A model generated the notes under the pieces. The model had not been told where the DNA came from and made no database searches. It saw only the letters and a program-made list of their open reading frames with translations. This document shows positions 15,080-23,108 of a stretch of DNA of 32,208 nucleotides, piece after piece. Position numbers and translations under genes: made by a program. The DNA lies in assembly GCA_019594305.1 (NCBI GenBank), contig JAFDTZ010000003.1:1-32208 (forward strand). The letters are read 5' to 3'. This DNA is from Thermoplasmata archaeon. Its GTDB lineage: Archaea > Thermoplasmatota > Thermoplasmata > Halarchaeoplasmatales > Halarchaeoplasmataceae. Position 1 is the first letter of the stretch; every line of letters starts with the position of its first letter.

Positions 15080-15708
15080 CAAACTTCACCTATGGTTTTG
15101 AACACCAGTGCGTCAATAAGTTTCTCCCAGTCCAATTTCTCTTCTTCACTTAGCACATCATCCTTTTTACATGATAACTTTGGCCCGTCCGGTGTGAGCA
15201 TGCAGCATACCGCAGGTTGTATCGATATCTCATACGTGCCTATCTCTCTTCCGATCTCAACTACTTCGTTCTTGTCCAGACCTATGAGCGGTCGGTGCAC
15301 CGTCATATGGACAGCGTCATCCTCGCCCACAAGGTTGGAAAGTGTCTGGGACGCCACCTGCCCCAAGCTTTCACCGGTAGCGACGGCATCCGCTTCTATA
15401 TCACGGGCCAGTTTAGCGGCTGCACGGTACATCATGCGTTTGCACAGTATGCACTGGTACCTCGGATTCGCCTTACCGGCGATCTCCTTCTCCACTTCGC
15501 CGAATTCGGCTGTATAAGCCGCAATACCCGGATGATGCGCCCTCAACCTATCCACAAGCGAGCGGACGTTTTCCATGGTTCGGTCATCTGTGAACGGTCT
15601 CGTATCCATATGCAGAAGTATCACATCCGCTCCGCTCTCAGCAAGCATGTGGGCCGCTACCGGCGAGTCTATGCCAGCGGACATCAGTACCACCAACGAG
15701 TATCTCAT
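15079..15708 (-). CDS. Standalone ThiI-type PP-loop sulfurtransferase
   Basis: A 209-residue PP-loop ATPase matching the catalytic domain of ThiI (tRNA 4-thiouridine synthase). The ATP loop is LMSAGIDSPVAAHML (8-22), followed by RYQCILCKRMMYRAAAKLA (about 83-101), GESLGQVASQTLSNL, and a cysteine-rich end (CCMLTPDGPKLSC). The NFLD and THUMP domains that bind tRNA in full ThiI are missing, and there is no rhodanese domain. Tail cysteines may accept sulfur. The transcript is likely leaderless, with a minus-strand TATA element (GATTAATAC) about 28 bases upstream. The small protein overlapping its end might replace the missing tRNA-binding part. Thiouridine synthesis or another thiolation is the family-based guess. 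Confidence 0.85.
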   Translation of the reverse strand: MRYSLVVLMSAGIDSPVAAHMLAESGADVILLHMDTRPFTDDRTMENVRSLVDRLRAHHPGIAAYTAEFGEVEKEIAGKANPRYQCILCKRMMYRAAAKLARDIEADAVATGESLGQVASQTLSNLVGEDDAVHMTVHRPLIGLDKNEVVEIGREIGTYEISIQPAVCCMLTPDGPKLSCKKDDVLSEEEKLDWEKLIDALVFKTIGEV

Positions 15709-15875
15709 TGCCTTACTGAAAAGGTGGATGAGTATTAATCTTGTGATGTTCTCCCTTACGATATTTTCGTTATCTGCGATTACCGTTCGCAGTTCACATC
15801 GAAATAGACCGATATTACCGAAAAATCTTCTCGACCGTCAACAATCTTAAATTACCTCTATCGGTATACGCATCC

Positions 15876-17588
15876 ATGATAAACAGAAAGGTCGCCGACA
15901 TCCTGTACGAGATAGCGGACCTTCTTGAGCTCCAAGGGGTTTCCTTCAAGCCCAGGGCATATACCCGTGCCGCCAGGAACATAGAATCCATGAAGGTGGA
16001 CCTTGCGGAATATTACGACGAAGGAAATTTACAGGATATCGAAGGGGTCGGTAGGGCAATCGAGGATAAGATAATCGAGATAATCAAAACCGGTAAACTG
16101 GAGTACCTCGACAAACTCTACGAAGAGACCCCAAAAGGTCTCATAGATGTGATGCGGGTGCCCGATATCGGCCCCAAGAAGGCAAAGAAACTGTACGACG
16201 AACTGAATGTGGAAGACCTTGAAAGGTTGAGAAAGAAAGCCGAAGCAGGTGAAATAGCCGAACTGAAGGGCTTCGGAGGGAGAACGGAGGAAAAGATACT
16301 CAGGGGTATCGGCATGCTCGAAGCGGTATCCGGCAGGCATCTGATGCACGAGATGATACCCCTGGCACAGGAGATAATCGAGCACATCGGGGACGATGCG
16401 GATAGGATAGAAACATGCGGGAGTCTCAGGAGATGGCAGGAAACCATCGGTGATATAGACATACTTGCAGCAGGAGATAGCGAGGCGATAATGGATGCCA
16501 TGGTCGGATTTCCCCATGTGGAGGAAGTCCTGGCCAGGGGTGAAACAAAGACCAGCGTGCGCCTGATAGGTGGTATCCAGGCAGATGTACGGGTTGTCGA
16601 TGGTAATAGCTTCGGTGCCGCACTGCAGTACTTCACCGGTTCCAAGGAACACAACGTACGGTTAAGGCAGTATGCCATAGACAAGGGTTACAAACTGAAT
16701 GAATACGGTCTTTTTGGCAAAGATTCGGATGAAAGGGTAGCCGGAGAGACCGAAGAAGCTATCTACGAAACCCTGGGTATGGCGTGGATACCACCGGAGT
16801 TGAGGGAGGACCACGGTGAGATAGACGCCGCCCTTGAAGGTAAGTTACCGGAGCTTGTAACAATGGATGACATCAAGGGGGACCTCCAGATGCACTCCAA
16901 CTGGAGCGACGGCCGGAATACCATGGAAGAGATGGTGCGTGAGGCGGAGAACAGGGGTTACGGGTATATCGCAATAACCGACCATTCCCAGGGCCTTACC
17001 ATCGCCAACGGGCTTACCGCAAGGGAACTGGAAGAGCGTATGGAAGAGATCCGTGGTGTACGGGAGAACACCGATGTTAGGATACTCAACGGTATAGAAG
17101 TTGACATAAAGAAGGACGGCAGCCTGGACATGGATTCCAGTGTTTTGGAGGGATTGGATATAGTCCTGGGGGCGGTGCACTCCAACTTTGCAATGGATGC
17201 AAGGGAACAGACCTCCCGAATAAAGGAAGCCTTCAGCACTGGCCTGATCGATATATTCGCCCATCCCACCGGCAGAAAGATAGGCGAGCGGGAACCCTAT
17301 GCGGTGAACATGAACGAGATCATATCTGCAGCGGTGGAATACGACGTAGCCCTTGAGATAAACGCGTCCCCTATACGTCTTGACCTTGACTCCCTCGACG
17401 CACGGCAGGCCATGGAGGCCGGGGCAAAAATATCCATAGGTACCGACGCCCACGATTTGCAGCACCTGGAGTTCATGAAGTACGGAGTAGGTGTTGCCAG
17501 GCGGGCATGGTTGGAGAGTGAGGATGTTATCAATACATATTCTTACGAACAGCTGATAAAATTACTGGAGGGCCGTAAAAATGGTTGA
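15876..17588 (+). CDS. polX: PolX: family X DNA polymerase with PHP domain
   Basis: A 570-residue protein with a polymerase beta-like part (HhH elements at about 45-65 and 92-145, active site GSLRRWQETIGDIDIL near 183-198) joined to a PHP phosphoesterase domain from about 335. The PHP metal motifs are all present: MHSNWSDG, ITDHSQG, GIEVDI, GAVHSN, AHPTGR and GTDAH. Family members fill short gaps in base excision repair, and the PHP domain gives 3'-5' exonuclease and AP-site activities. The length is typical. ATG at 15876 has a TATA-like run (cttaaatta, about 15845-15853) upstream. Its end overlaps the ligA start by eight bases, so the pair is co-translated. Confidence 0.95.
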   Translation: MINRKVADILYEIADLLELQGVSFKPRAYTRAARNIESMKVDLAEYYDEGNLQDIEGVGRAIEDKIIEIIKTGKLEYLDKLYEETPKGLIDVMRVPDIGPKKAKKLYDELNVEDLERLRKKAEAGEIAELKGFGGRTEEKILRGIGMLEAVSGRHLMHEMIPLAQEIIEHIGDDADRIETCGSLRRWQETIGDIDILAAGDSEAIMDAMVGFPHVEEVLARGETKTSVRLIGGIQADVRVVDGNSFGAALQYFTGSKEHNVRLRQYAIDKGYKLNEYGLFGKDSDERVAGETEEAIYETLGMAWIPPELREDHGEIDAALEGKLPELVTMDDIKGDLQMHSNWSDGRNTMEEMVREAENRGYGYIAITDHSQGLTIANGLTARELEERMEEIRGVRENTDVRILNGIEVDIKKDGSLDMDSSVLEGLDIVLGAVHSNFAMDAREQTSRIKEAFSTGLIDIFAHPTGRKIGEREPYAVNMNEIISAAVEYDVALEINASPIRLDLDSLDARQAMEAGAKISIGTDAHDLQHLEFMKYGVGVARRAWLESEDVINTYSYEQLIKLLEGRKNG

Positions 17589-19602
17589 ATCCAAGGAAGA
17601 AGCCAAAGAACGCATCGCAGAGCTTAGAAAAGAAATACGGTATCACGACCGCAAATACTACGTGGAAGACGATCCGGAGATAAGCGATTACGAATACGAT
17701 ATGTTGATGGAGGAGCTCAAGGAGTTGGAGGAAAGGTATCCCGACCTCGTCACTCCGGATTCTCCGACTCAACGAATCGCTCCCATGGATACCGTACAAT
17801 TCCAAGGCGTCGAACACAAAACACCCATGCTGAGCCTTGATAATACTTACAACCATGATGAATTGAAAGAGTTCCATGAGCGTGTTTGCAGGGGCCTGGG
17901 GGTGGATGATGTAGAATACGTTATGGAGCTGAAGATGGACGGTCTCGGTGTGGCATTGCTCTACGGCAATAGATTACTGGAGAGGGGTGCCACCCGGGGA
18001 GACGGTGTAATGGGTGAAGATATAACTACCAATCTTAAAACTATCCGCAGCATCCCTCTTAAACTAACCGACGAAACCGTGCTGAGTGATATCGAAGTCA
18101 GAGGCGAAGTTTACATGCCTAGGGACGAATTCGACGCAATGAACGAAGAGCGGCTTAAAAAAGGCGAAGAACCCTTCGCCAATCCCAGAAACGCCGCCGC
18201 CGGTACGGTAAGGCAGAAGGACCCCAGGGTGGTAGCCGAGCGGCCCCTGGATATATTCGTGTACCATCTTAGTCATCATCCCGATGTAGAACTGAAAACT
18301 CATCGGGAATGTATGGATGAATTGAGAAAGGCGGGATTCAGGGTCAATGAAAATAAAGCCAAAGTATCGGGAATACAGGAGGCCCTGGACTACATCGACC
18401 ACTGGGAAGATAAAAAGAAAGATTTGAACTACGAGATCGATGGTATCGTTATCAAGGTGAACGACCTGGAGCATCAGGAAAGACTGGGTGCCACCTCGAA
18501 GCACCCCCGTTGGGCCATTGCCTACAAGTATCCTGCGGTACGAAAGACAACGGTGATAAATGATATAGAAGTACAGGTGGGCCGAACAGGAAAGCTAACA
18601 CCGGTGGCCATACTGGAACCAGTTCTCCTGTCGGGAACCACGGTTTCCCGGGCATCCCTGCACAACGAGGACGAGATAGAGCGGAAGGACGTGCGTGTTG
18701 GAGATACCGTACTGGTGGAGAAAGCGGGTGAGATAATACCCCAGGTTGTCAAGGTGATAGCTGAAAAAAGGGACGGCAGCCAGAAAATATTCGAGATGCC
18801 CAGGGAATGCCCCATATGCGGTTCCAGGGCCACAAGGCTGGAGGACGAGGTGGCCCGCAGGTGCGTGAACGCCCAGTGCCCGGCACAGTTAAAACAGCGG
18901 CTCGAGTACTGGGGCTCCCGGGACGCCATGGACATCGAGGGCCTGGGGCCGAAGCTTCTGGGTAAGTTGGTGGATAAGGGTGCAGTGAAGAGTATCGCAG
19001 ATATTTACCGGTTGGGCAAGATCCAGCTGGTCTCGGTGGAGAGGATGGCGGACAAGTCCGCGAGAAATATACTCAAGGCCATCGAAGGCAGCAAAGAACA
19101 GGGGCTGGCTAGGGTGGTTCAGGGCCTGGGTATCAAGTACGCGGGAAAGCGGGCGGCTAATGTACTTGCGGAAAATTACGGTACATTGGACAGTATAATG
19201 GAAGCCAACCGGAACGAACTGGAAGAGATCGATGAGATCGGCCCCAAGATAGCCGAAAGTATCGTTTCCTTCTTCGAAGATGAGCGTAACAGAGAGATGA
19301 TAGAACGTCTGAAAGAGGCGGGTGTGAAGATGGAAGCCGAGGTAGAGGAAGCGGAGCGGTTCCTGGAAGGCAAAAGATTCGTACTCACCGGTGCCCTGGA
19401 GAGCTTTACCAGGGACGAGGCTGCCGAGATCATAGAGCGGCACGGTGGCAGGGTAACTTCGAGCATCAGCGGCTCAACCGACTACGTGGTGGTTGGAAAT
19501 AACCCGGGCTCCAAGCTGGATAAGGCAAGGGGGCTGGGGATCACCGTACTCGATGAAGATGAATTCGGAAAGATCATCGAAGAAAGGTATTTATCCGTAT
19601 GA
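17581..19602 (+). CDS. ligA: NAD-dependent DNA ligase LigA
   Basis: A complete 673-residue bacterial-type ligase that seals nicks using NAD. Domain order is intact: domain Ia with YHDRKYYVEDDPEISDYEYD, the adenylation domain with the nucleotidyl lysine K118 in ELKMDG, OB fold (about 315-400), the four-cysteine zinc finger (CPICGS to NAQCPAQ, about 409-435), HhH repeats (to about 585) and a C-terminal BRCT domain (FLEGKRFVLTGALESF, about 594-670). Most archaea rely on the ATP ligase LIG, so this gene was probably acquired from bacteria together with polX. It overlaps polX by eight bases. Degraded copies of its last codons are found at 20501-20566 and probably near 21561-21587. Confidence 0.96.
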   Translation: MVESKEEAKERIAELRKEIRYHDRKYYVEDDPEISDYEYDMLMEELKELEERYPDLVTPDSPTQRIAPMDTVQFQGVEHKTPMLSLDNTYNHDELKEFHERVCRGLGVDDVEYVMELKMDGLGVALLYGNRLLERGATRGDGVMGEDITTNLKTIRSIPLKLTDETVLSDIEVRGEVYMPRDEFDAMNEERLKKGEEPFANPRNAAAGTVRQKDPRVVAERPLDIFVYHLSHHPDVELKTHRECMDELRKAGFRVNENKAKVSGIQEALDYIDHWEDKKKDLNYEIDGIVIKVNDLEHQERLGATSKHPRWAIAYKYPAVRKTTVINDIEVQVGRTGKLTPVAILEPVLLSGTTVSRASLHNEDEIERKDVRVGDTVLVEKAGEIIPQVVKVIAEKRDGSQKIFEMPRECPICGSRATRLEDEVARRCVNAQCPAQLKQRLEYWGSRDAMDIEGLGPKLLGKLVDKGAVKSIADIYRLGKIQLVSVERMADKSARNILKAIEGSKEQGLARVVQGLGIKYAGKRAANVLAENYGTLDSIMEANRNELEEIDEIGPKIAESIVSFFEDERNREMIERLKEAGVKMEAEVEEAERFLEGKRFVLTGALESFTRDEAAEIIERHGGRVTSSISGSTDYVVVGNNPGSKLDKARGLGITVLDEDEFGKIIEERYLSV

Positions 19603-19708
19603 AACAACAATAGATACTACTACTTTTTAAGTTCATCAAAGGTAGTATAAAATGTAAAAGAATTTCAATATAAGAGGATCATTAAGATGCCCAAGTTGTA
19701 CCGTATCA

Positions 19709-19903
19709 TTGGATGACGCTCTGGGATGTCCTGATTGTAACTATTATTATGCTACTACAGAAGAAGGCATATATGATTTCGTACCCAAAGATATCGATAA
19801 TGAAATTGAAGATATATCCTCCAAATTAGTTGGATGGATCAAGGAAGATGGTTTGGAAAATGTTCAAAGAAAATACATGGTGACAATGAACGATGAAAAG
19901 TGA
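19709..19903 (+). CDS. Small zinc-ribbon protein with uncertain start
   Basis: The recognised frame starts with TTG at 19709 and gives 64 residues. The same frame is open back to 19658 and upstream encodes RCPSCTVSL, which with GCPDC completes a CxxC-CxxC zinc ribbon. No ATG, GTG or TTG exists for that longer form. A TATA-like element (agtataaaatg, 19643-19653) would start transcription near 19670-19677, close to ATA 19670 in this frame. Either a non-standard start is used or the 5' end is damaged: an ATG at 19687 is out of frame and stops after nine codons. The acidic C-terminal half has no known domain. It overlaps the following membrane-protein gene by 11 bases. Confidence 0.6.
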   Translation: MDDALGCPDCNYYYATTEEGIYDFVPKDIDNEIEDISSKLVGWIKEDGLENVQRKYMVTMNDEK

Positions 19904-20408
19904 GAATACCAAGAGGCTATTCTGCCTTTTAATAGCAGTATTAGTTTTAACCTTATCGTCAACGGTATGCTCCGCTAGAACCATTTACACCGGATCAACC
20001 CTTGGGAATCTTCATTCGGAAGGCCTGTTTAACATAAACGATGAAGAAAACGATTCACAACCACAGATTCCAAGTATTTTTAACGATATCAAAAATGCAG
20101 CGTTAATTACGTTATTGGTCTTCCTGTTTTGCATGGCAATTATCGGTTTTATTTTTATTATGCGGTGGAAAAAGAAAGAGGGCACGGAATCCTGGACCAT
20201 GATTCTGAAAAAGAGATCTTACCGATTGGATAAGACAACGTACAATTATATTCTTTACATAGGGTCCGTTGTTATGGTAGTCGGTGTGATTTTGCTCATT
20301 GCAGGGTATGTTCTATCTTTGGGCGAACCTTTAAAGATAATCGGAATTGTGGCTACCTTCATAGGTGCATATTCTGCGTTCATGCCTTTTCTGGGGTATA
20401 AAGGATAA
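19893..20408 (+). CDS. Small membrane protein, C-terminus probably truncated
   Basis: A 171-residue protein of unknown function. A hydrophobic N-terminus (9-26, ending SSTVCSA) looks like a signal peptide or anchor. It is followed by a polar stretch and helices at about 69-90, 118-142 and 147-168. The ATG overlaps the zinc-ribbon frame, so the two are probably coupled. After its TAA at 20406-20408 the same frame continues with KCLKEKERKL and a second stop. A duplicated fragment at 21387-21473 has glutamate codons at that point, so the stop looks like a recent nonsense change removing ten residues. Confidence 0.7.
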   Translation: MKSENTKRLFCLLIAVLVLTLSSTVCSARTIYTGSTLGNLHSEGLFNINDEENDSQPQIPSIFNDIKNAALITLLVFLFCMAIIGFIFIMRWKKKEGTESWTMILKKRSYRLDKTTYNYILYIGSVVMVVGVILLIAGYVLSLGEPLKIIGIVATFIGAYSAFMPFLGYKG

Positions 20409-20500
20409 AAATGTCTCAAGGAAAAGGAGAGAAAACTGTAGGATGAAAAATTGAATTAGTTATTCGTTTACAATGGAAATATTGAAATATTGATCAAAAT

Positions 20501-20566
20501 TTGGGTGTCCTGGAGATAACCGTACTCGACGAGAACGGATTCAGGCGATTGCTGGACGAAAGCTAA
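20501..20566 (+). pseudogene. Relic of the ligA 3' end
   Basis: Translation gives LGVLEITVLDENGFRRLLDE, serine and a stop. This parallels the end of intact LigA (GLGITVLDEDEFGKIIEE and four more residues). Only about 22 codons remain. The stop overlaps the stop of the adjacent recJ relic on the other strand, indicating that ligA and recJ were once direct convergent neighbours. Confidence 0.7.
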
Positions 20567-20619
20567 CCGAACTGTCTCTTTATCATCCTGTCGGCCAGGG
20601 CCAAGCTTCCCTTGGGTAT
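20563..20619 (-). pseudogene. Relic of the recJ-like 3' end
   Basis: The minus strand reads IPKGSLALADRMIKRQFG and a stop. It matches the end of the intact recJ-like gene (IPEGS, then LALADKMIKRQFG) with four codons deleted. The last 20 or so bases of the two copies are nearly identical, including several bases beyond the stop. Confidence 0.75.
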
Positions 20620-20803
20620 GGATTTGAGATGTAGGTGTTTGCCATTTTCATAGGTCCGCACTTATCCATTGTAAGAGATCAGGGACAACTGCGCTAATGA
20701 TGATATAACTAAGAGGGTGACCTTCACTGACTTCTCCAAATGCTACGCATTTCTCATATCCCTGAACGTTATACGGAATTTAACTCTAGCACTTTGTCGA
20801 AAG

Positions 20804-20825
20804 CTATAAATACTTTGGTATACCA
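20804..20825 (+). promoter_or_regulatory. Promoter-operator of the toxin-antitoxin pair
   Basis: A TATA box CTATAAATAC (20804-20813) is followed by the perfect palindrome TGGTATACCA (20816-20825), and the GTG start lies at 20835. A palindrome between TATA and start fits autorepression by the antitoxin. Confidence 0.5.
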
Positions 20826-20834
20826 TAGTATAAC

Positions 20835-21083
20835 GTGATAAACGTGGATGCTACGACCATAAAGGTTCACAGGGACACCAAACATGAATTGGATCAGTTC
20901 AGGGAATATAAGAATGAGAGTTACGACGAAGTGATCCGGAAGATGGTTTACATTGTAAAAAATCTCAAAGAACACCCTGAATTAAGCAACGAAGCTATTT
21001 TTGCCATAGAGAAGGCGAGGGAAAGAATTAAAAGGGGAGATTTTGTAACCGAGGAAGAGGCGAGAAAAAGGCTCGGTTTCTAA
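20835..21083 (+). CDS. RHH-type antitoxin of a RelB/RelE-like pair
   Basis: An 82-residue protein whose N-terminus (TTIKVHRDTKHELDQFREYK, about 7-26, then ESYDEVIRKMV) fits an archaeal ribbon-helix-helix DNA-binding domain. The charged C-terminal half (ERIKRGDFVTEEEARKRLGF) fits a toxin-binding tail. The GTG start lies about 25 bases after a TATA box, with a palindromic operator between them, so the transcript is probably leaderless. The stop is directly followed by the toxin ATG. Family members neutralise the toxin and repress their own promoter. Confidence 0.85.
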   Translation: MINVDATTIKVHRDTKHELDQFREYKNESYDEVIRKMVYIVKNLKEHPELSNEAIFAIEKARERIKRGDFVTEEEARKRLGF

Positions 21084-21332
21084 ATGTATGGTGTGGTTTT
21101 CGATCCCAAGGCGGTCGATTTTTTAGAAAAAGCGGAGAAAGCGATCGCTAAAAGGATATGGGATAAGATAATGTCAACAAAATCAAACCCACATCGTTAT
21201 TTTGAAAGATTGACAGGAAGAACCGATTATAGATTAAGGATTGGAGATTACAGGGTAATAGCCGATATACTTGAACAGGAAAAAAGAATACAAATAACAC
21301 TGATCGACCATCGAAAAAAAATCTATAGGTAA
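21084..21332 (+). CDS. RelE/ParE-family toxin
   Basis: An 82-residue protein with the RelE fold pattern. The N-terminal VVFDPKAVDFLEKAEKAIAKRIWDKI is followed by the core YFERLTGRTDYRLRIGDYRVIADI (39-62) and the C-terminal DHRKKIYR. The basic residues and final tyrosine are those used by RelE-type ribosome-dependent mRNA endonucleases. It starts immediately after the antitoxin stop codon. The pair sits in the scarred segment between ligA and recJ, consistent with a mobile module. Confidence 0.9.
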   Translation: MYGVVFDPKAVDFLEKAEKAIAKRIWDKIMSTKSNPHRYFERLTGRTDYRLRIGDYRVIADILEQEKRIQITLIDHRKKIYR

Positions 21333-21386
21333 TTATAGCCCAAGTTTTGTGCACTGACAGGATGAGTTTTTAACCGTGGTTGTTTT

Positions 21387-21473
21387 GACTTCATAGGTGC
21401 ATACTCTGCGTTAACGTCTATACTGGTATATAAAGAAGAAAAACGCCTTAAGGAAAAGGAGAGAAAACTGTAG
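21387..21473 (+). pseudogene. Relic of a membrane-protein 3' end
   Basis: Reads DFIGAYSALTSILVYKEEKR, eight more residues and a TAG. It corresponds to the end of the membrane protein at 19893-20408 (TFIGAYSAFMPFLGYKG) plus its lost tail. The last 27 bases are nearly identical between copies. No start or upstream part is present. It preserves what the intact C-terminus probably looked like. Confidence 0.65.
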
Positions 21474-21503
21474 GATGAATACACGGAAAGGAGGTCATTT
21501 ACA

Positions 21504-21587
21504 ATGAAGGTTTTGAGGAGGTTATCACGAGTTATTCGGCGGTATAAGGCCAAAAAACCAAGGATCACCATATTCGACGAAGGCTAA
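21504..21587 (+). CDS. Possible 27-residue basic small protein
   Basis: An ATG at 21504 follows a strong ribosome site (AAAGGAGGT, about 21488-21496). The peptide starts MKVLRRLSRVIRRYKAKK and ends RITIFDEG before a TAA that overlaps the recJ stop on the other strand. The end resembles the ITVLDE segment of LigA, so it may be a ligA-tail relic fused to new upstream sequence. The ribosome site is unusually good for this genome. Expression is unproven. Confidence 0.35.
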   Translation: MKVLRRLSRVIRRYKAKKPRITIFDEG

Positions 21588-23002
21588 CCGAACTGTCTCT
21601 TTATCATCTTGTCCGCAAGAGCCAAAAATTCATCCTCGCTTCCCTCGGGTATGAACGCACCGGCGGCGATGTTGTGCCCGCCACCTTCGCCCCCAAGCTT
21701 TTTGGAGCATTCCGACATCACCACAGACAGGTCCAGCCCTTTATCGATCATCTCCTTCGTTCCCCTGGAGGATACCTTAAGTCCTTCCTTTTCCACCGAC
21801 TCCACGAATCCGAGCATGGGTAGGCTGTTATCTACCTCGCCGGAGCCCAGCATCATCCCCACCACGGTCCCTATAACAGTATCGGGGATGCGATCTTCAC
21901 CGTGGAAATATTGGAGATTCTCCATCTTCTCGATGCCCGTGTCCTTGACCACCTTCATACAGTCCACAAGGACCTGTCGATGCCCCCTGAGCAGGTTCAT
22001 GGCCTTCTTGTAGTACTCGTCCCTGTCACCGAGGCATATCTCCAACCCGATATCCCCCTTGCGGTAACGGCCGCACGAATTGAGCAGGGTGGAAAATTCC
22101 TTCGCCTCGTGGACCATACCTCCCCATTCCTCGTCCGGGAAGGTATATACCTCGCCAACCAACGATTCCACATAGGACGGAGGGTAACCGTACCGCAGCA
22201 TCCTTTTGCCTACGGCCGACAGGATATTCCTCTTCTCTTCCTTGCTAAGTTGATACCACATCCTCCACCTATCATTTTCCTTCAGCGGTATGTTCAACTC
22301 GGTAAGAAAATCCATGCACGCCGTTCCGTCACCGGATAATCCAGGAAGCGGCGGGTCACTGGCGTACTGAAGTAGCTTCTGCAAGGGCCGGCTCTCGAGC
22401 CCGTAGAAGGATGCGTCCTTCCTCGCATCGATGTACCCGCTGTCGGTTGCCTCCGCTAATATCTCCCTGTTCTTACCCACCAGCCTTCCCTCTCTGGACG
22501 CCTGAAGATCGCCGACGGCCCCTATTATGGCCAGTTTCGAAAGGTCCTTATTATCCCCGAGCTCCCTGGCAACCAGGTACGTGGCGCCGGCGCCGGAAAG
22601 TTCGGTGGAACCGTCAAGCCCGTAGCGATGGGGGTTGAGCTCCAGGATGGTGTTATTGCAGTAACTGAGTATGTTTCCCCTGTGCATCCCCGAAGGTATC
22701 CCCGCATTACCCCTGGGTTCATGATGGTCCGTTATCACACAGTCGATACCGGTAAGGGAATCAAGCTGGCCGCTTCCGAGGTCAGTGAACCATATCATCT
22801 CATGGTTCTCTTCCCTGAACCTTTCGATCTCATCCCCCTCCAGCTGTTTGATGAACTGGTAGCTCACCTCCTTGCCCGCCCTCTTCAATGCCCGATAAGC
22901 AATACTGGCGGATGTGATACCGTCCGCATCGATGTGTGACACGATGTGTACCTTTTTGCATTTCAAAAGCTTTTTTGCGATCTCTTTTGCTCTTTCTTCC
23001 AA
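21584..23002 (-). CDS. recJ: Archaeal RecJ-like DHH nuclease (GAN type)
   Basis: A 472-residue single-strand exonuclease of the DHH/DHHA1 superfamily, like archaeal RecJ (GAN) of the replisome. Motifs: HIDADGITSA (about 22-31), WFTDLGSG (about 70-77), the DHH motif TDHHEP (about 89-94), GAGATYLVARELGD (about 137-150) and the C-terminal DHHA1 glycine motif GGEGGGHNIAAGAF (about 440-453). The length is normal for archaeal forms. The family degrades 5' ends in repair and, in some archaea, stabilises CMG. It converges with the polX-ligA operon. Older copies of both gene ends survive between them. It shares a 106-base intergenic region with the STAND regulator. Confidence 0.93.
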   Translation of the reverse strand: MEERAKEIAKKLLKCKKVHIVSHIDADGITSASIAYRALKRAGKEVSYQFIKQLEGDEIERFREENHEMIWFTDLGSGQLDSLTGIDCVITDHHEPRGNAGIPSGMHRGNILSYCNNTILELNPHRYGLDGSTELSGAGATYLVARELGDNKDLSKLAIIGAVGDLQASREGRLVGKNREILAEATDSGYIDARKDASFYGLESRPLQKLLQYASDPPLPGLSGDGTACMDFLTELNIPLKENDRWRMWYQLSKEEKRNILSAVGKRMLRYGYPPSYVESLVGEVYTFPDEEWGGMVHEAKEFSTLLNSCGRYRKGDIGLEICLGDRDEYYKKAMNLLRGHRQVLVDCMKVVKDTGIEKMENLQYFHGEDRIPDTVIGTVVGMMLGSGEVDNSLPMLGFVESVEKEGLKVSSRGTKEMIDKGLDLSVVMSECSKKLGGEGGGHNIAAGAFIPEGSEDEFLALADKMIKRQFG

Positions 23003-23108
23003 GTTATCTCCGGGGCATATAATAGGTTAGAAATAAAGCTTGCCTTCAAGTACTTGTTATTAAACACTTTCTTGATATATCAATATTTACTTATACCTCC
23101 TACGTATT

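Larger units (their letters stand above)
20409..20834. other. Scarred intergenic region with gene-end relics
   Basis: Over 400 bases without an intact gene. It holds the lost tail of the membrane protein (20409-20441), a relic of the ligA 3' end (20501-20566), a relic of the recJ 3' end (20563-20619), and the promoter of the toxin-antitoxin pair (20804-20825). I see nothing recognisable in 20620-20800. Confidence 0.65.
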
